Source: Rubrobacteraceae bacterium
GTDB taxonomy: Bacteria; Actinomycetota; Rubrobacteria; Rubrobacterales; Rubrobacteraceae
Assembly (NCBI GenBank): GCA_030447045.1
Contig: JAUJMB010000007.1
Location: 1 to 24,561 of the forward strand
Length of the DNA: 24,561 nt
Reading direction: 5' to 3'
Shown here: one piece after another, positions 14,175 through 22,803 of the stretch
How the letters are laid out: each line of letters starts with the position of its first letter
Position numbering within the stretch: the stretch's first letter is position 1
Notes under the pieces: generated by a model
What the model saw: the letters and a program-made list of their open reading frames with translations, nothing else
Told to the model about the DNA's origin: nothing
The model's database searches: none
Position numbers and translations under genes: made by a program

Positions 14175-16688
14175 TCAGCTTGAGGTCTCTGAAGCGGCCC
14201 CTTCTTCTATAAGCGAGCGGACGAGGTCCACGTACTCGCCGGCGAGGGAGTGGGGGTCGCCGCCGTTGCCGGGCTCGGCGTAGACGTAGAAGAGGGGGTT
14301 GTCGGGGTCGGGGAGCATGAGCACCCAACCCCCGTCCACGCTCAGGCGCACGCCCTCGGTCAGGATGGCGTCCGGGTCGCCGCCGAACCTCTCGGCCAGG
14401 CCCCGCATGACGCGCCCCTTCGCCGTCCAGGGGCACTCCAGGCGCTCGCGGACCACGCCGCCAAAAGGCTCGCCGAACTCCCGCCGCAGGCCGGAGAGGG
14501 GCTCGTAGCGGAAGGCTTCGATCGCGCGGGCGAGCGTCATAAAGGAGTCGGGGGCCGGGAGGAAGGAGGGGAAGATGTAGCGGCCGTCGGCCAGGGAGGC
14601 GAGGTCCGCGCGCGAGTTGGCGGCCTTTATCGCCAGGCTGCCGATGCCGGTGCGGCTGATCTCCACGGTCCCCCCGCCCTCTTCGGCGAGCTCCCTGTAG
14701 GCGCTGCTGAGGTTTATGGGGAAGACGGCCTTGCGCGGCCGGGTGGCCTTTATCAGGCAGGCCAGCATCACGTCGTCCGGCACGAAGTGTCCCTCGTCGT
14801 CCACGAACCGGACCACCTCGGCCTCCGGGCCGACCACGGCCCCGAAGACGGCCCCGACGGTCGGCACGATGCGGGCCACCCGGTCTATGCTCTCCTCGAG
14901 GTCGGCGCCGGCGCCGCTGCTCACGACGTTGGCGTTCGCGAAGCCCTCCATGACGACGGCGCCCACGCCCAGGCGGGAGAAGACGGTGCCGGCGACGAGG
15001 CCGGCCACGCCCCCGTAGAAGTCCACGACTATCGTGGCGCCGGAGGTCTTCTCGCGGTCAACGACGCGCTCCAGGCGCTCGACGAACTGCTCGACGACGC
15101 GGCCCGGGTAGATCAACTCGCCTATGCCCTCCCCGTGGGCCCTGCGGTACTCCTCGCGCACAAACGCCTTCTCCACCGAGCGCTGGTCGCCCTCGGTCAT
15201 GGGCGTGGCGTCCGAGGCGAAAAAGAGGATCTCGACGTCGTCGGGGTCGGCGCCGGCCCTGACGTGGGCGCCGGCAGACGACCTCCCCGAGAGCACGTCG
15301 TGGCGCACCACGCCGGCGTGGGCGGCCCTGAGGTCCCTTATGTGTATGCCGGTCCCGAGGAGTGCTGCGGTCATCGCCCGCTTGGCGACCTGGGCCGAGC
15401 GGGAGGAGTCGCGGCCTAGAGTTACGACGGCGCCGGGGTCTAGAGTCGTGCCGAAGGAGGAAGAGAGGCGCGTCACGAACTCGGGGGTCAGGTTGACGTT
15501 GAACTTGCCGGTGACGACGCCGCCCTTGAAGATCGTGCGCAGGCCCATGGTCTCGTAGATCAGGGACTGGGTGACGTTGGCGCCGGCCTCAATGGTCTTG
15601 TGCGGGTAGACCTTGACGTCCGGGGCTATGGTCGCCCCCTCGCCCACGATCACGTCGTCCCCCAAAGCGCTGCGCTCGAGGATGCGGGCCCTGGCCTGCA
15701 CATAGGAGTTGCGCCCGACGAGGGTGTCCTTGAGCTCGGCCCCCTCGCCTATGTAGGTCCCGTCGGCGATGATGCTGCGCTCGATGCTCGCCCCGGCGGA
15801 GACGACGACGTTGTCCGCTATGACGGTGTAGGGGCTGATCTTGGCGCCCGGGTCGATGCGGGCGTTCTCCCCGATCACGACCGGACCCTCTAGCTCCTCG
15901 TCGTCGACCTGCGTGCGCCGGCCGACGAAGATGTTCTCCCTGAGGCGCGTCCCCGGAGGCCTCACGTCCTTTACCCGCCCGTCGAGCACGTCCCTCTGCG
16001 CCACGGCGAACTGCTCTAAGGTGCCGATGTCCTCCCAGTAGTCCTCGGTGACGTAGCCGTACATCGGCCGTCCGGCCTCCAGGAGCTTCGGGAAGAGCTC
16101 CTTGGAGAAGTCGTACTCGCCCTCCTCCGGTATCTCGCCCATGACGGAGGGCTCGAGCAGGTAGATGCCGGTGTTGACGGTGTCTGAGAAGACCTGGCCC
16201 CAGGCCGGCTTCTCCAGAAAGCGCGAGATCCTGCCGTCCTCCTCCAGGATGACGATCCCGAAGTCCAGCGGGTTCTCGACGCTTTTGAGGACCATCGTCG
16301 CCTCGGAGCCCTTCTCCTCGTGGAAGGAGACCAGGCGCGTGAGGTCCGCGTCCGTGAGGGCGTCGCCGCTTATGATAAGGAGCCGCTCGCCCTCGAGGCC
16401 GAGCTGCTTCTCGGCCATCTTTACCGAGCCTGCGGTGCCGGCGGGGGCGTCCTCGACGGAGTAGCCGATCTTCACGCCCCAGTCCGAGCCGTCGCCGAAG
16501 TAGTCCCTTATCTCGTCGGGCATGAACTGCAGCGTCACGCTTATGTCGTCGAAGCCGTGGCGCTTGAGGAGACCAATGATGTGCTCCATGCACGGCAGGT
16601 TGGCTATCGGGATCATGGGCTTGGGCTGGTCGCTGGTCAGCGGCCTGAGGCGCGTACCCTGACCCCCGGCCATGATGACGGCCTTCAT
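14175..16688 (-). CDS. Nucleotidyltransferase fused to a degenerate phosphomannomutase-like domain
   Basis: This 837-residue fusion resembles proteins annotated as mannose-1-phosphate guanylyltransferase/phosphomannomutase. Residues 1-230 are a sugar-nucleotidyltransferase domain with the signature MAGGQGTRLRPLT, EKPAWGQ and the product loop NTGIYLLEP. Residues of about 240-375 form a left-handed beta-helix of hexapeptide repeats. The remainder aligns with phosphohexomutases. The serine loop is present (LGRDSSRSAQ), but the metal loop DGDGDR reads GPEAEVVR and the sugar loop GExSGH reads LADGRYIFP. The C-terminal part may thus be regulatory or bind a ligand without mutase activity. The base specificity (GTP or other) cannot be read from the sequence. 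It starts 115 bp after der and may have its own promoter. Confidence 0.85.
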   Translation of the reverse strand: MKAVIMAGGQGTRLRPLTSDQPKPMIPIANLPCMEHIIGLLKRHGFDDISVTLQFMPDEIRDYFGDGSDWGVKIGYSVEDAPAGTAGSVKMAEKQLGLEGERLLIISGDALTDADLTRLVSFHEEKGSEATMVLKSVENPLDFGIVILEEDGRISRFLEKPAWGQVFSDTVNTGIYLLEPSVMGEIPEEGEYDFSKELFPKLLEAGRPMYGYVTEDYWEDIGTLEQFAVAQRDVLDGRVKDVRPPGTRLRENIFVGRRTQVDDEELEGPVVIGENARIDPGAKISPYTVIADNVVVSAGASIERSIIADGTYIGEGAELKDTLVGRNSYVQARARILERSALGDDVIVGEGATIAPDVKVYPHKTIEAGANVTQSLIYETMGLRTIFKGGVVTGKFNVNLTPEFVTRLSSSFGTTLDPGAVVTLGRDSSRSAQVAKRAMTAALLGTGIHIRDLRAAHAGVVRHDVLSGRSSAGAHVRAGADPDDVEILFFASDATPMTEGDQRSVEKAFVREEYRRAHGEGIGELIYPGRVVEQFVERLERVVDREKTSGATIVVDFYGGVAGLVAGTVFSRLGVGAVVMEGFANANVVSSGAGADLEESIDRVARIVPTVGAVFGAVVGPEAEVVRFVDDEGHFVPDDVMLACLIKATRPRKAVFPINLSSAYRELAEEGGGTVEISRTGIGSLAIKAANSRADLASLADGRYIFPSFLPAPDSFMTLARAIEAFRYEPLSGLRREFGEPFGGVVRERLECPWTAKGRVMRGLAERFGGDPDAILTEGVRLSVDGGWVLMLPDPDNPLFYVYAEPGNGGDPHSLAGEYVDLVRSLIEEGAASETSS

Positions 16689-16758
16689 CGGGCCCCCCCG
16701 TCCGCCGACGCTACAAACCAGGCTCCAAGCATTCTGCGCCTTCCCTTCTCCCTCTCAA

Positions 16759-16772
16759 ACGCCGGTCGGCGT
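16759..16772. repeat. Small inverted repeat between der and the nucleotidyltransferase gene
   Basis: ACGCC (16759-16763) and GGCGT (16768-16772) pair around GGTC, about 30 bp after the der stop. On the minus strand it is followed only by TTTG, so it is at best a weak terminator. The rest of this 115-bp gap shows no strong promoter; TAAGAT just upstream of the repeat is a poor -10. Confidence 0.3.
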
Positions 16773-16803
16773 CCCCACACATCTTACCCGACCCGAGGGC
16801 CCG

Positions 16804-18108
16804 CTAACGGCTGCTGCGCGTCCTGACCCCGACGGCGACCCCCCACAGGTCGTAGCGCTCCCTGAGGGCGTTCTCGACGTGGCGCAGGTAGCTGTCCGGC
16901 AGGTCGTCGGGGCGGTTGGCGAAGAGCGTGAACCGCGGCGGGGCCGTCCCCGTCTGGGTGGCGTACCGGATCTTCACGCCCCCGGGCGGCGGGGTGCGGT
17001 CCACGAGCGCGTTGACGAACTCGGCCACCTCGTGCGTGGGGACCCGCAAGCGGTAGGCCCGCCTGATGCGCGCGGCGAGGGGCAGTATCCCCTCCACGCC
17101 GGCCCCGGTGAGCGCGGAGACGGAGAGGAAGCGCGGCTTGAGGTCCGTCAGCCTCGCGGCGATGCCCTCCTCGACCTCCCTCAGGCGGTCGCGGTCGACG
17201 AGGTCCCTCTTGTTGATCAAGACCCCGCACGCCCGCCCGGCCTCCTGGATCTCGCGCGCCACCCTCATGTCCCCCGCGACCAGCCCGTCAACCGCATCAA
17301 CCAGCAACAGCGAGACGTCCGAGCGCCGGATCGCCTCCGAAGTCCGCAACGACGAGTAGTAAGGCACCCCGCTAGCCCGCCGGATGCTCTTCGCCACCCC
17401 CGCCGTATCCAGCAGCAGGTACCGCTCGGTCTCTCCTTCTACCTCAACCTGAACCTCACCCGCAACCGCGTCGGTGGTGGTGCCGGCCACCTCGGAGACG
17501 ACGGCCCGCTCGGCGCCGAGCAGCCGGTTCAGGAGGGTGCTCTTGCCCACGTTGGGCCTGCCGACGATGGCGAGCTTCGGCAGCTCTGGCTCCTCGTCGG
17601 GCGTGGTCTCGGGCAGGAGGGCGACGACGGCGTCGAGGAGGTCGCCGACGCCGAGGCCGTGGATGGCCGAGACCGGGTGGGGCTCGCCTTCGCCCAAAGT
17701 GTAGAAGCGGTGGCGTTCGGTGTCGTCGGCGGGGTTGTCCAGCTTGTTGACGGCGAGGACCACCTTCGCCTTCGAGCGGCGCAGCTCGCGGGCGATGGCC
17801 GCGTCGGCCTCCGTGGGGCCCAGGCGGGCGTCGGTGAGGTGGAGTATCACGTCGGCCTCCTCGACGGCGACCCTCGCCTGGAGGGTGACGAGGGCTTCCA
17901 GGCCGACCTTGGCCTTCGGCTCCATCCCGCCCGTGTCCACGAGGTCGAACTCGGCGCCGGCCCACTCCGCCCTGTTGTACGAGCGGTCGCGGGTCGTGCC
18001 GGGCCTGTCGGAGACGACGGCGGTCCTGCGGCGCAGGATGCGGTTGATCATCGAACTCTTCCCGACGTTCGGGGCGCCCACGACCGCCACGACGGGCAGC
18101 CGGCTCAC
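16804..18108 (-). CDS. der: Ribosome assembly GTPase Der (EngA)
   Basis: Der has two tandem Era-type GTPase domains and a C-terminal KH-like domain and acts in 50S subunit maturation. Domain 1 shows GAPNVGKSSMINRIL, DTGGM and NKLD. Domain 2 shows GRPNVGKSTLLNRLL, DTAGV and NKRD. The KH-like part ends with VKIRYATQTGTAPPRFTLFA and YDLWGVAVGV. The length of 434 residues is normal. The GTG start at 18108 overlaps the plsC stop (GTGA) and has AGGGGA upstream; a longer open frame upstream is a shadow of plsC. Base skew flips within domain 2, near 17460. Confidence 0.97.
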   Translation of the reverse strand: MSRLPVVAVVGAPNVGKSSMINRILRRRTAVVSDRPGTTRDRSYNRAEWAGAEFDLVDTGGMEPKAKVGLEALVTLQARVAVEEADVILHLTDARLGPTEADAAIARELRRSKAKVVLAVNKLDNPADDTERHRFYTLGEGEPHPVSAIHGLGVGDLLDAVVALLPETTPDEEPELPKLAIVGRPNVGKSTLLNRLLGAERAVVSEVAGTTTDAVAGEVQVEVEGETERYLLLDTAGVAKSIRRASGVPYYSSLRTSEAIRRSDVSLLLVDAVDGLVAGDMRVAREIQEAGRACGVLINKRDLVDRDRLREVEEGIAARLTDLKPRFLSVSALTGAGVEGILPLAARIRRAYRLRVPTHEVAEFVNALVDRTPPPGGVKIRYATQTGTAPPRFTLFANRPDDLPDSYLRHVENALRERYDLWGVAVGVRTRSSR

Positions 18109-18749
18109 GGGCGGTCCCCTTTCGGTAGCGCATAGATGGTTCTCAAGACTTCGTCGGCGGCCTCGCGGTAGGCCTTGCCGCCGCGCAGGTCGGGACTCAG
18201 TTGTATCGGGTCGCCGACGATCAGGCGCAGGCGCTCCCCGCGCAGGCGGGCGAGGGGCCCCGGGAGCTTGCTGACGTAGACGGGCACGACCGGGGCGCCG
18301 CCCCTTATCGCGAGCATCACGGCCCCGCTCTTGGCCTCCCTGGCCGTGCCGTCGTTCTTGTGGGTGCCCTCGGGGAAGATGCCGAGCGCCCAGCCCTCGG
18401 CGAGGTAGCCCAGCGCGATTTTCACCCCGGCCCGCCCGCCGCCCTCGCGGTCGACCGGGAACGAGCCTATGAACTCGAAGAACCTCTTGTACGGGGGCTC
18501 GTAGAGCTGTTTCTTGCCCATCCACTGCATGCGGCGCGGGATCGCCATGCACACCAGCACGGGGTCGGGGTACTGGCGATGGTTGGCGGCCACGACGAGC
18601 GGCCCCGTCTTCGGCACCTTCTCCATGCCCCGGATGGTAAGGCCGAAGAGGACGCGGCAGAGCAAGATCATGAAAAGCCGGAAGAGATCGTACCTGCGCG
18701 ACATCCTCCGCGGCGTGCTCCTGCCCTTGAACGCGCTCGTGCCGCTCAC
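18105..18749 (-). CDS. plsC: 1-acyl-sn-glycerol-3-phosphate acyltransferase
   Basis: PlsC acylates lysophosphatidic acid to phosphatidic acid at the inner face of the membrane. The 214-residue protein has the catalytic NHRQYPDP motif (His57, Asp62; family NHx4D), the substrate motif FPEGTH at 125-130 and the PVVPVYVS block. A hydrophobic N-terminal segment (about 21-38) may bind the membrane. GTG at 18749 overlaps the cmk stop, and its own stop overlaps the der start. A cmk-plsC-der order is common in Gram-positive bacteria. Acyl-acceptor specificity is not visible. Confidence 0.92.
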   Translation of the reverse strand: MSGTSAFKGRSTPRRMSRRYDLFRLFMILLCRVLFGLTIRGMEKVPKTGPLVVAANHRQYPDPVLVCMAIPRRMQWMGKKQLYEPPYKRFFEFIGSFPVDREGGGRAGVKIALGYLAEGWALGIFPEGTHKNDGTAREAKSGAVMLAIRGGAPVVPVYVSKLPGPLARLRGERLRLIVGDPIQLSPDLRGGKAYREAADEVLRTIYALPKGDRP

Positions 18750-19414
18750 GCCTCCCTCCTGCTGAGGCCGCTCGCCAGCTCGAGGACGCGCGAGACCACC
18801 TCTTCGAGCTCCAGGGTTGTGGTGTCCAGGACGACGGCGTCGGCGGCCGGCTTGAGCGGCGAGGCCTCGCGCTCGGAGTCCTGGCGGTCGCGCCGCGAGA
18901 TGGCCTCCCTGATGCGGTCGAGCTCCCCCTCGCGCCCGCTCTGGCGCGCCCTCCTGCGGGCCCGCTCCTCCGGGTCGGCGGAGAGAAAGACCTTGAGCTC
19001 CGCGTCCGGCAGGACGACGGTGCCTATGTCCCGCCCCTCGACGACGGCCCCGCCCCTCTCCCTAGCCTGGTTCGCCGCGGCCCGCTGGACCGGAAGCAGC
19101 ACCTCCCTGAGCTCGGGGTTCGCCGAGACCTTGGATGCCGCGGCGGCCACCTCGGGCGTGCGGAGCTCGGGGTCCGGGACGCGCCGGGCGTCGATGCTGG
19201 CGCCCTCGGGGTCGAGGCCTATTCTGCGCGCCAGGCCCGCTATCTTCGGCCCGTCGGAGAGGTCGGCGCCCTCGCGGAGCGCGATCAGGGCGGCGGCCCG
19301 GTAGGCGGCGCCCGTGTTGAGGTTGACGAGGCCCAGCCGCGCGGCGACGTGCCGCGCGACGGAACTTTTCCCGCTCCCGGCGGGCCCGTCTATGGTTACG
19401 AGGATCCCCTTCAT
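18746..19414 (-). CDS. cmk: Cytidylate kinase
   Basis: Cmk phosphorylates CMP and dCMP with ATP. The 222 residues show the P-loop DGPAGSGKSSVARHVA (9-24), the CMP-binding GRDIGTVVLPDAELKVFL region and the lid RRRARQSGRE. The usual DTGAMYRA motif reads NTGAAYRA, a conservative change of the first residue. ATG at 19414 begins just before the P-loop. It follows aroA after a 34-bp gap that contains a TATACT, so it may have its own promoter, and it runs into plsC by a GTGA overlap. Confidence 0.95.
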   Translation of the reverse strand: MKGILVTIDGPAGSGKSSVARHVAARLGLVNLNTGAAYRAAALIALREGADLSDGPKIAGLARRIGLDPEGASIDARRVPDPELRTPEVAAAASKVSANPELREVLLPVQRAAANQARERGGAVVEGRDIGTVVLPDAELKVFLSADPEERARRRARQSGREGELDRIREAISRRDRQDSEREASPLKPAADAVVLDTTTLELEEVVSRVLELASGLSRREA

Positions 19415-19424
19415 CGACGCCCGG

Positions 19425-19430
19425 AGTATA
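19425..19430 (-). promoter_or_regulatory. TATACT -10-like element before cmk
   Basis: On the minus strand TATACT lies 10 nt before the cmk ATG, in the 34-bp gap after aroA. No convincing -35 is found at 17-18 bp (GGTGAA at 17). If used, the leader would be only about 3 nt. Confidence 0.3.
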
Positions 19431-19448
19431 GCCGAAAGACCCGGCCGT

Positions 19449-20792
19449 TCACCGGAGCCCGTCGAGCGCCCGGAAGTACCCGGGAAAAGTCTTCGTGACG
19501 CACCCCGGGTCCGCTATGGTGACCGTCGGCCCCGACGAGGCCAACCCGGCGACGGCGAAGGCCATCGCCATCCGGTGGTCCCCGTAGGTCCGGACGACGG
19601 CGGGCCGCAGCGTCCCCGGCGAGACGCGCAGCCCATCTTGCCGCTCCTCGACAGCAACCCCGAGCCGCGAGAGCTCCGCGGCGACCGCCGAGATGCGGTC
19701 GGTCTCCTGGTGGCGGGTGTGGCCGACGTTGGAGATGGTCGTCGGCGACGAGGCGAACGGCGCTATCGCGGCCAGCGTCATCATGGTGTCGGAGAAGGCT
19801 CCCATGTCTACCTCCACGCCCCGCAGGCGGTCCGGTCCCCTGACCTCGACGTGGCTTTCGCCGAGGTCGACCTCGCAGCCCATTTGCTCCAGGACGCGGG
19901 CGAAGCGGAGATCCCCCTGCGAAGAGCCCGAGCCGAGGCCCGGCACCCGCACCCGCCCCCCCGTGACGGCGGCGAGCGCGAAGAAGTACGACGCCGCCGA
20001 CGCGTCGGGCTCGACCTCGAACGCGCCGGCCCGGTACGGCCCTCGGCCCACGGCGAGGCGCGCGAAGTCGTCCGAGGCGTCGACCCCGACGCCGAAAGTG
20101 CGCATGACGTCGAGCGTGATCCCGACGTAGGGCCAGCTCTCCCGGCCCTCGACCTCCAGCACGACGGGCCCGTCCGCGTAGGGCGCGGCCATGAGGAGGC
20201 CGCTGACGAACTGGCTGCTCCCGCCGCCGCGCACGACGACGCTCCGCCCCCCTGCCAGCCCCCCGCCGCCCACGACGATGGGAAACCGGCCGTCCTCCTC
20301 GGCGTACTCCACGGCGGCCCCGAGCCCGCGCATCGCGTCCACGAGGTCCCCTATGGGACGCTCCCGCATCCTGGGCACGCCGTCCACGGTGTAGGGACCG
20401 GGCCCGAGTGCTAACGCCGGCGGCAAGAACCGCGCCACGGTCCCCGCGTTCCCGACAAAGACCCCGACGTCCCCGCGGGGTACCTTGCCCGCAAGGCCCG
20501 CCACCCGCACCTCACCCGCCCCCCGGTCGGCCCTTACGTCGAAGCCCAACCGCACGAGGGAATCCATGAGGTAGTACGGATCGTCGGAGAAGAGCGGGTT
20601 CTTTATGGTGGAGACGCCGTCGGCGAGCGCCGCCACGAGCAGCGCCCTGTTCGTGACGCTCTTGGAGCCGGGCACCGCGACCTCCGCGTCGACCGGACGC
20701 CCGAGCGGGGCCACCTCCAACGTCTCGGGAAACTCGCCCCTTACGTCCTCGACACCGAAGTCCCGGCCCGGGACACCGCTTACCCTGCTCAC
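19449..20792 (-). CDS. aroA: 3-phosphoshikimate 1-carboxyvinyltransferase (EPSP synthase)
   Basis: AroA makes 5-enolpyruvylshikimate-3-phosphate in the shikimate pathway. The 447-residue protein has the PGSKSVTNRALL motif (41-52, catalytic Lys44), GNAGTVARFL (114-123), the phosphate-binding GGSSQFVSGLLM, a RHQETDRI motif (family R-x-K-E-T-D-R, Lys replaced by Gln) and YGDHRMAMA near the C terminus. About 25 residues precede the core, slightly long. GTG at 20792 overlaps the rluB stop (GTGA). aroA next to cmk is a widespread order. Confidence 0.96.
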   Translation of the reverse strand: MSRVSGVPGRDFGVEDVRGEFPETLEVAPLGRPVDAEVAVPGSKSVTNRALLVAALADGVSTIKNPLFSDDPYYLMDSLVRLGFDVRADRGAGEVRVAGLAGKVPRGDVGVFVGNAGTVARFLPPALALGPGPYTVDGVPRMRERPIGDLVDAMRGLGAAVEYAEEDGRFPIVVGGGGLAGGRSVVVRGGGSSQFVSGLLMAAPYADGPVVLEVEGRESWPYVGITLDVMRTFGVGVDASDDFARLAVGRGPYRAGAFEVEPDASAASYFFALAAVTGGRVRVPGLGSGSSQGDLRFARVLEQMGCEVDLGESHVEVRGPDRLRGVEVDMGAFSDTMMTLAAIAPFASSPTTISNVGHTRHQETDRISAVAAELSRLGVAVEERQDGLRVSPGTLRPAVVRTYGDHRMAMAFAVAGLASSGPTVTIADPGCVTKTFPGYFRALDGLR

Positions 20793-21490
20793 CGCAACGC
20801 CCCGAGCTCCGCCTCCGTCAGCGGGCGGTACTCCCCCTCCGCGAGGTCCCCGAGCCCTATCGGCCCGACGCGGACCCTGTGCAGCGAGAGCAGGTCCAGC
20901 CCGACGGCGGCGCAGGCCCGACGTATTATGCGGTTACGGCCCTCGTGGATGGTGAGGTTCAGGGTGGTCGTGCGCCCGCGGTTCTGGCGGCCGGAGATGG
21001 TCGGCGGGGACATGGGCCCGTCTTCGAGGAGTGGGCCGGCGGCCAGGGACTCCAGGGCGGGGGCCGGGACGGGGTTCTTGAGGGTCAGGCGGTACTCTTT
21101 CTCGATGTGTGAGGAGGGGTGGGTGAGGCGGTTGGCGAGCTGGCCGTCGTTGGTGAGGACGAGGAGGCCCGTTGTGGCGGCGTCCAGGCGGCCGGCGGGC
21201 ACGAGGCCGGGGACTTCGGGCATAAGGTCGGCGACCGTGGGCCGGTCCTTGTCGGGCTCGTCTTTGAGGGTGGTAAGGTAGCCGGCCGGTTTGTTGAGGG
21301 CGAACGAGGAGTGGGCCGGGGGGAGGAGGACGCGGCGGCCGTCTAGCTGGATCTCCTCGTCCCCGGAGACCGAGAGGCCTAAAGCGGCGGTCTCCCCGTC
21401 GACGGTGATGCGTCCGTCCTCTATCAGGGCCTCGGCCTTGCGCCTAGACGGGGCCGCGCCCGCGCGGGCGAGAAAGGCCTGCAGCCGCAA
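20789..21490 (-). CDS. rluB: rRNA pseudouridine synthase, RsuA/RluB family
   Basis: The 233-residue enzyme has an N-terminal S4 RNA-binding domain (MRLQAFLARAGAAPSRRKAE, to about 45) and a catalytic domain with GRLDAATTGLLVLTNDG (100-116; nucleophile Asp103). KEYRLTL and the GRNRIIRRA segment follow. The family modifies 23S or 16S rRNA; gene order beside scpAB favours RluB, but the substrate is not shown. The TTG start immediately follows the scpB TAG, with GGGAAGG upstream. The skew jump near 20930 lies in the RIIRR codons. Confidence 0.9.
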   Translation of the reverse strand: MRLQAFLARAGAAPSRRKAEALIEDGRITVDGETAALGLSVSGDEEIQLDGRRVLLPPAHSSFALNKPAGYLTTLKDEPDKDRPTVADLMPEVPGLVPAGRLDAATTGLLVLTNDGQLANRLTHPSSHIEKEYRLTLKNPVPAPALESLAAGPLLEDGPMSPPTISGRQNRGRTTTLNLTIHEGRNRIIRRACAAVGLDLLSLHRVRVGPIGLGDLAEGEYRPLTEAELGALR

Positions 21491-22072
21491 CTAGCCTTCC
21501 CTCTCGGCCGGCTCCGGCGCGGTCAGGCGCTCGCGGACGCGGGCGAGCTCCTCCTCGGAGACCAGGGATTCCAGCGGGGGGAAGTCCCCCCTGGAGCCGG
21601 CGTCGGTGGCGGCGAGAAAGTCGTCGGTCACGGAGAGGAGCGCGGGCGAGCCCGGGGCCTCCCTGTCCGAGCCGACCTCGGCGAGCAGGCCGCGCTCCAG
21701 CAGGTTCCTGACCACGGCGTCGGAGTTCACGCCCCTAACCCGTGAGATCGCGCCGCGGGTAAGGGGCCCGAGGTAGAGGACGCAGGCGAGCACCTCGTGG
21801 GCCGCCCCCGAGAGCGGGGCCGGCCTCGCCTCCTCCCTGAAGCGCTCGACGGCCCCGGAGCAGGCCGGGTTCGTCGAGAGGACGTGGCCGCCGGCGACGG
21901 CGCGCAGGACTATGCCCGAGGCCTCCGGTGAATACCGGCCGGAGAGGTTCCTAAGCGCCCGGGTTGTCTCCCCCTCGGAGAGCCCGGCGGCGGAGGCGAG
22001 ATCTTCGAGGCGGACGGGGCGGGCGCTCACGAGGAGGACCGCCTCCACGAGGTGCTCGGGGGCCGGGCTCAC
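21491..22072 (-). CDS. scpB: Condensin subunit ScpB
   Basis: ScpB is the winged-helix partner of ScpA in the SMC condensin complex that organises replicated chromosomes. The 193 residues include the family start HLVEAVLLVSARPVRLEDLA. A second winged helix carries HEVLACVLYLGPLTRGAISR and RGVNSDAVVRNLLERGLLAE. The acidic tail is family-like. GTG at 22072 overlaps the scpA stop (GTGA). A much longer open frame upstream is a shadow of scpA. No smc gene is in the window. Confidence 0.92.
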   Translation of the reverse strand: MSPAPEHLVEAVLLVSARPVRLEDLASAAGLSEGETTRALRNLSGRYSPEASGIVLRAVAGGHVLSTNPACSGAVERFREEARPAPLSGAAHEVLACVLYLGPLTRGAISRVRGVNSDAVVRNLLERGLLAEVGSDREAPGSPALLSVTDDFLAATDAGSRGDFPPLESLVSEEELARVRERLTAPEPAEREG

Positions 22073-22803
22073 CCGCCGGCCTCCAAGGGTTCGAGGGTAA
22101 GGTCGCCGAGGGGCTCGGGCTGGATCAGCCTCACGGCTCCCTCCTGGGCCAGGGAGAGGGCGGCGGCGAAGGCCACGGCCGAGCGCAGGCGGTCCATGTC
22201 GCGGGTAAGATCCTCGTAGGAGACGGGGCCGCGCTGGAGGCCGGCCCGGATCACGCCGGCCAGCTCCTGCAGCGTGACGGTTATGGGGCCGAGGTGCCCG
22301 ACCGGCGGCTCCACCAGCCGCGAGAAGACGCGCCTGGCCGCGAGCGTCACCCGGTCGCCCGATACGCGCAGGCGGCCCGGCCTCGGCGGCGCCGTGTGTG
22401 CCGAGGGGTAGTGCCCGGCGGCGCGGGCGAAGCGCCCGCGCAGGTCCTCCGCGGCGCGCCGGATCTTGAGGTACTCCTGCAGACGCTCGGCCAGCTCCTC
22501 GGGGGTGGCGGCGGCCTCCTCGCCGTCGGGCTCGGGTTCGAGGGCCGGCGTGAGGGTGCGGCTCTTCAGCAGGATCAGGGCCGCCGCCGAGCCCGCGAAG
22601 TCCGTATCGCGGTCGAGGGCGTTCGCGGCCTCGGGATCGCGGGAGCCGGCGTAGAGGCCGACGATCTCGCGCAGGGGGACCTCGAAGATCTCGATCTCGT
22701 CCTTGAGGATCAGGGCCAGAAGCCACTCGTATGGCCCCGAGTAGACGTCGAGCTCTACGGTGAAGTCCGCAAGCGACCTGCCGCCGGTCGATGGCGCGGT
22801 CAA
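22069..22803 (-). CDS. scpA: Condensin subunit ScpA
   Basis: ScpA is the kleisin that bridges SMC heads. The 244-residue protein shows the N-terminal kleisin motif FTVELDVYSGPYEWLLALIL (14-33; family FxGPLDLLL), the VPLREIVGLY helix and a C-terminal winged helix (SYEDLTRDMDRLRSAVAFAA, LSLAQEGAVRL). GPYEWLL instead of GPLDLLL is a mild divergence. It starts with TTG, overlapping the stop of the upstream dehydrogenase-like gene (TTGA), which suggests co-translation. Confidence 0.93.
   Translation of the reverse strand: MTAPSTGGRSLADFTVELDVYSGPYEWLLALILKDEIEIFEVPLREIVGLYAGSRDPEAANALDRDTDFAGSAAALILLKSRTLTPALEPEPDGEEAAATPEELAERLQEYLKIRRAAEDLRGRFARAAGHYPSAHTAPPRPGRLRVSGDRVTLAARRVFSRLVEPPVGHLGPITVTLQELAGVIRAGLQRGPVSYEDLTRDMDRLRSAVAFAAALSLAQEGAVRLIQPEPLGDLTLEPLEAGG

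Noticed and set aside
17430..17462. AACCT/GGTTC direct repeats in der, with a similar GGTTCAGGTT in the FHA gene and near 14155
   Set aside because: The copies are short and imperfect and sit in codons for alternating Val/Glu/Gln or Arg/Phe/Leu. Chance similarity is likely.
14250..18135. Long plus-strand open frames opposite the nucleotidyltransferase and der genes
   Set aside because: They mirror conserved minus-strand proteins and show no motifs of their own.
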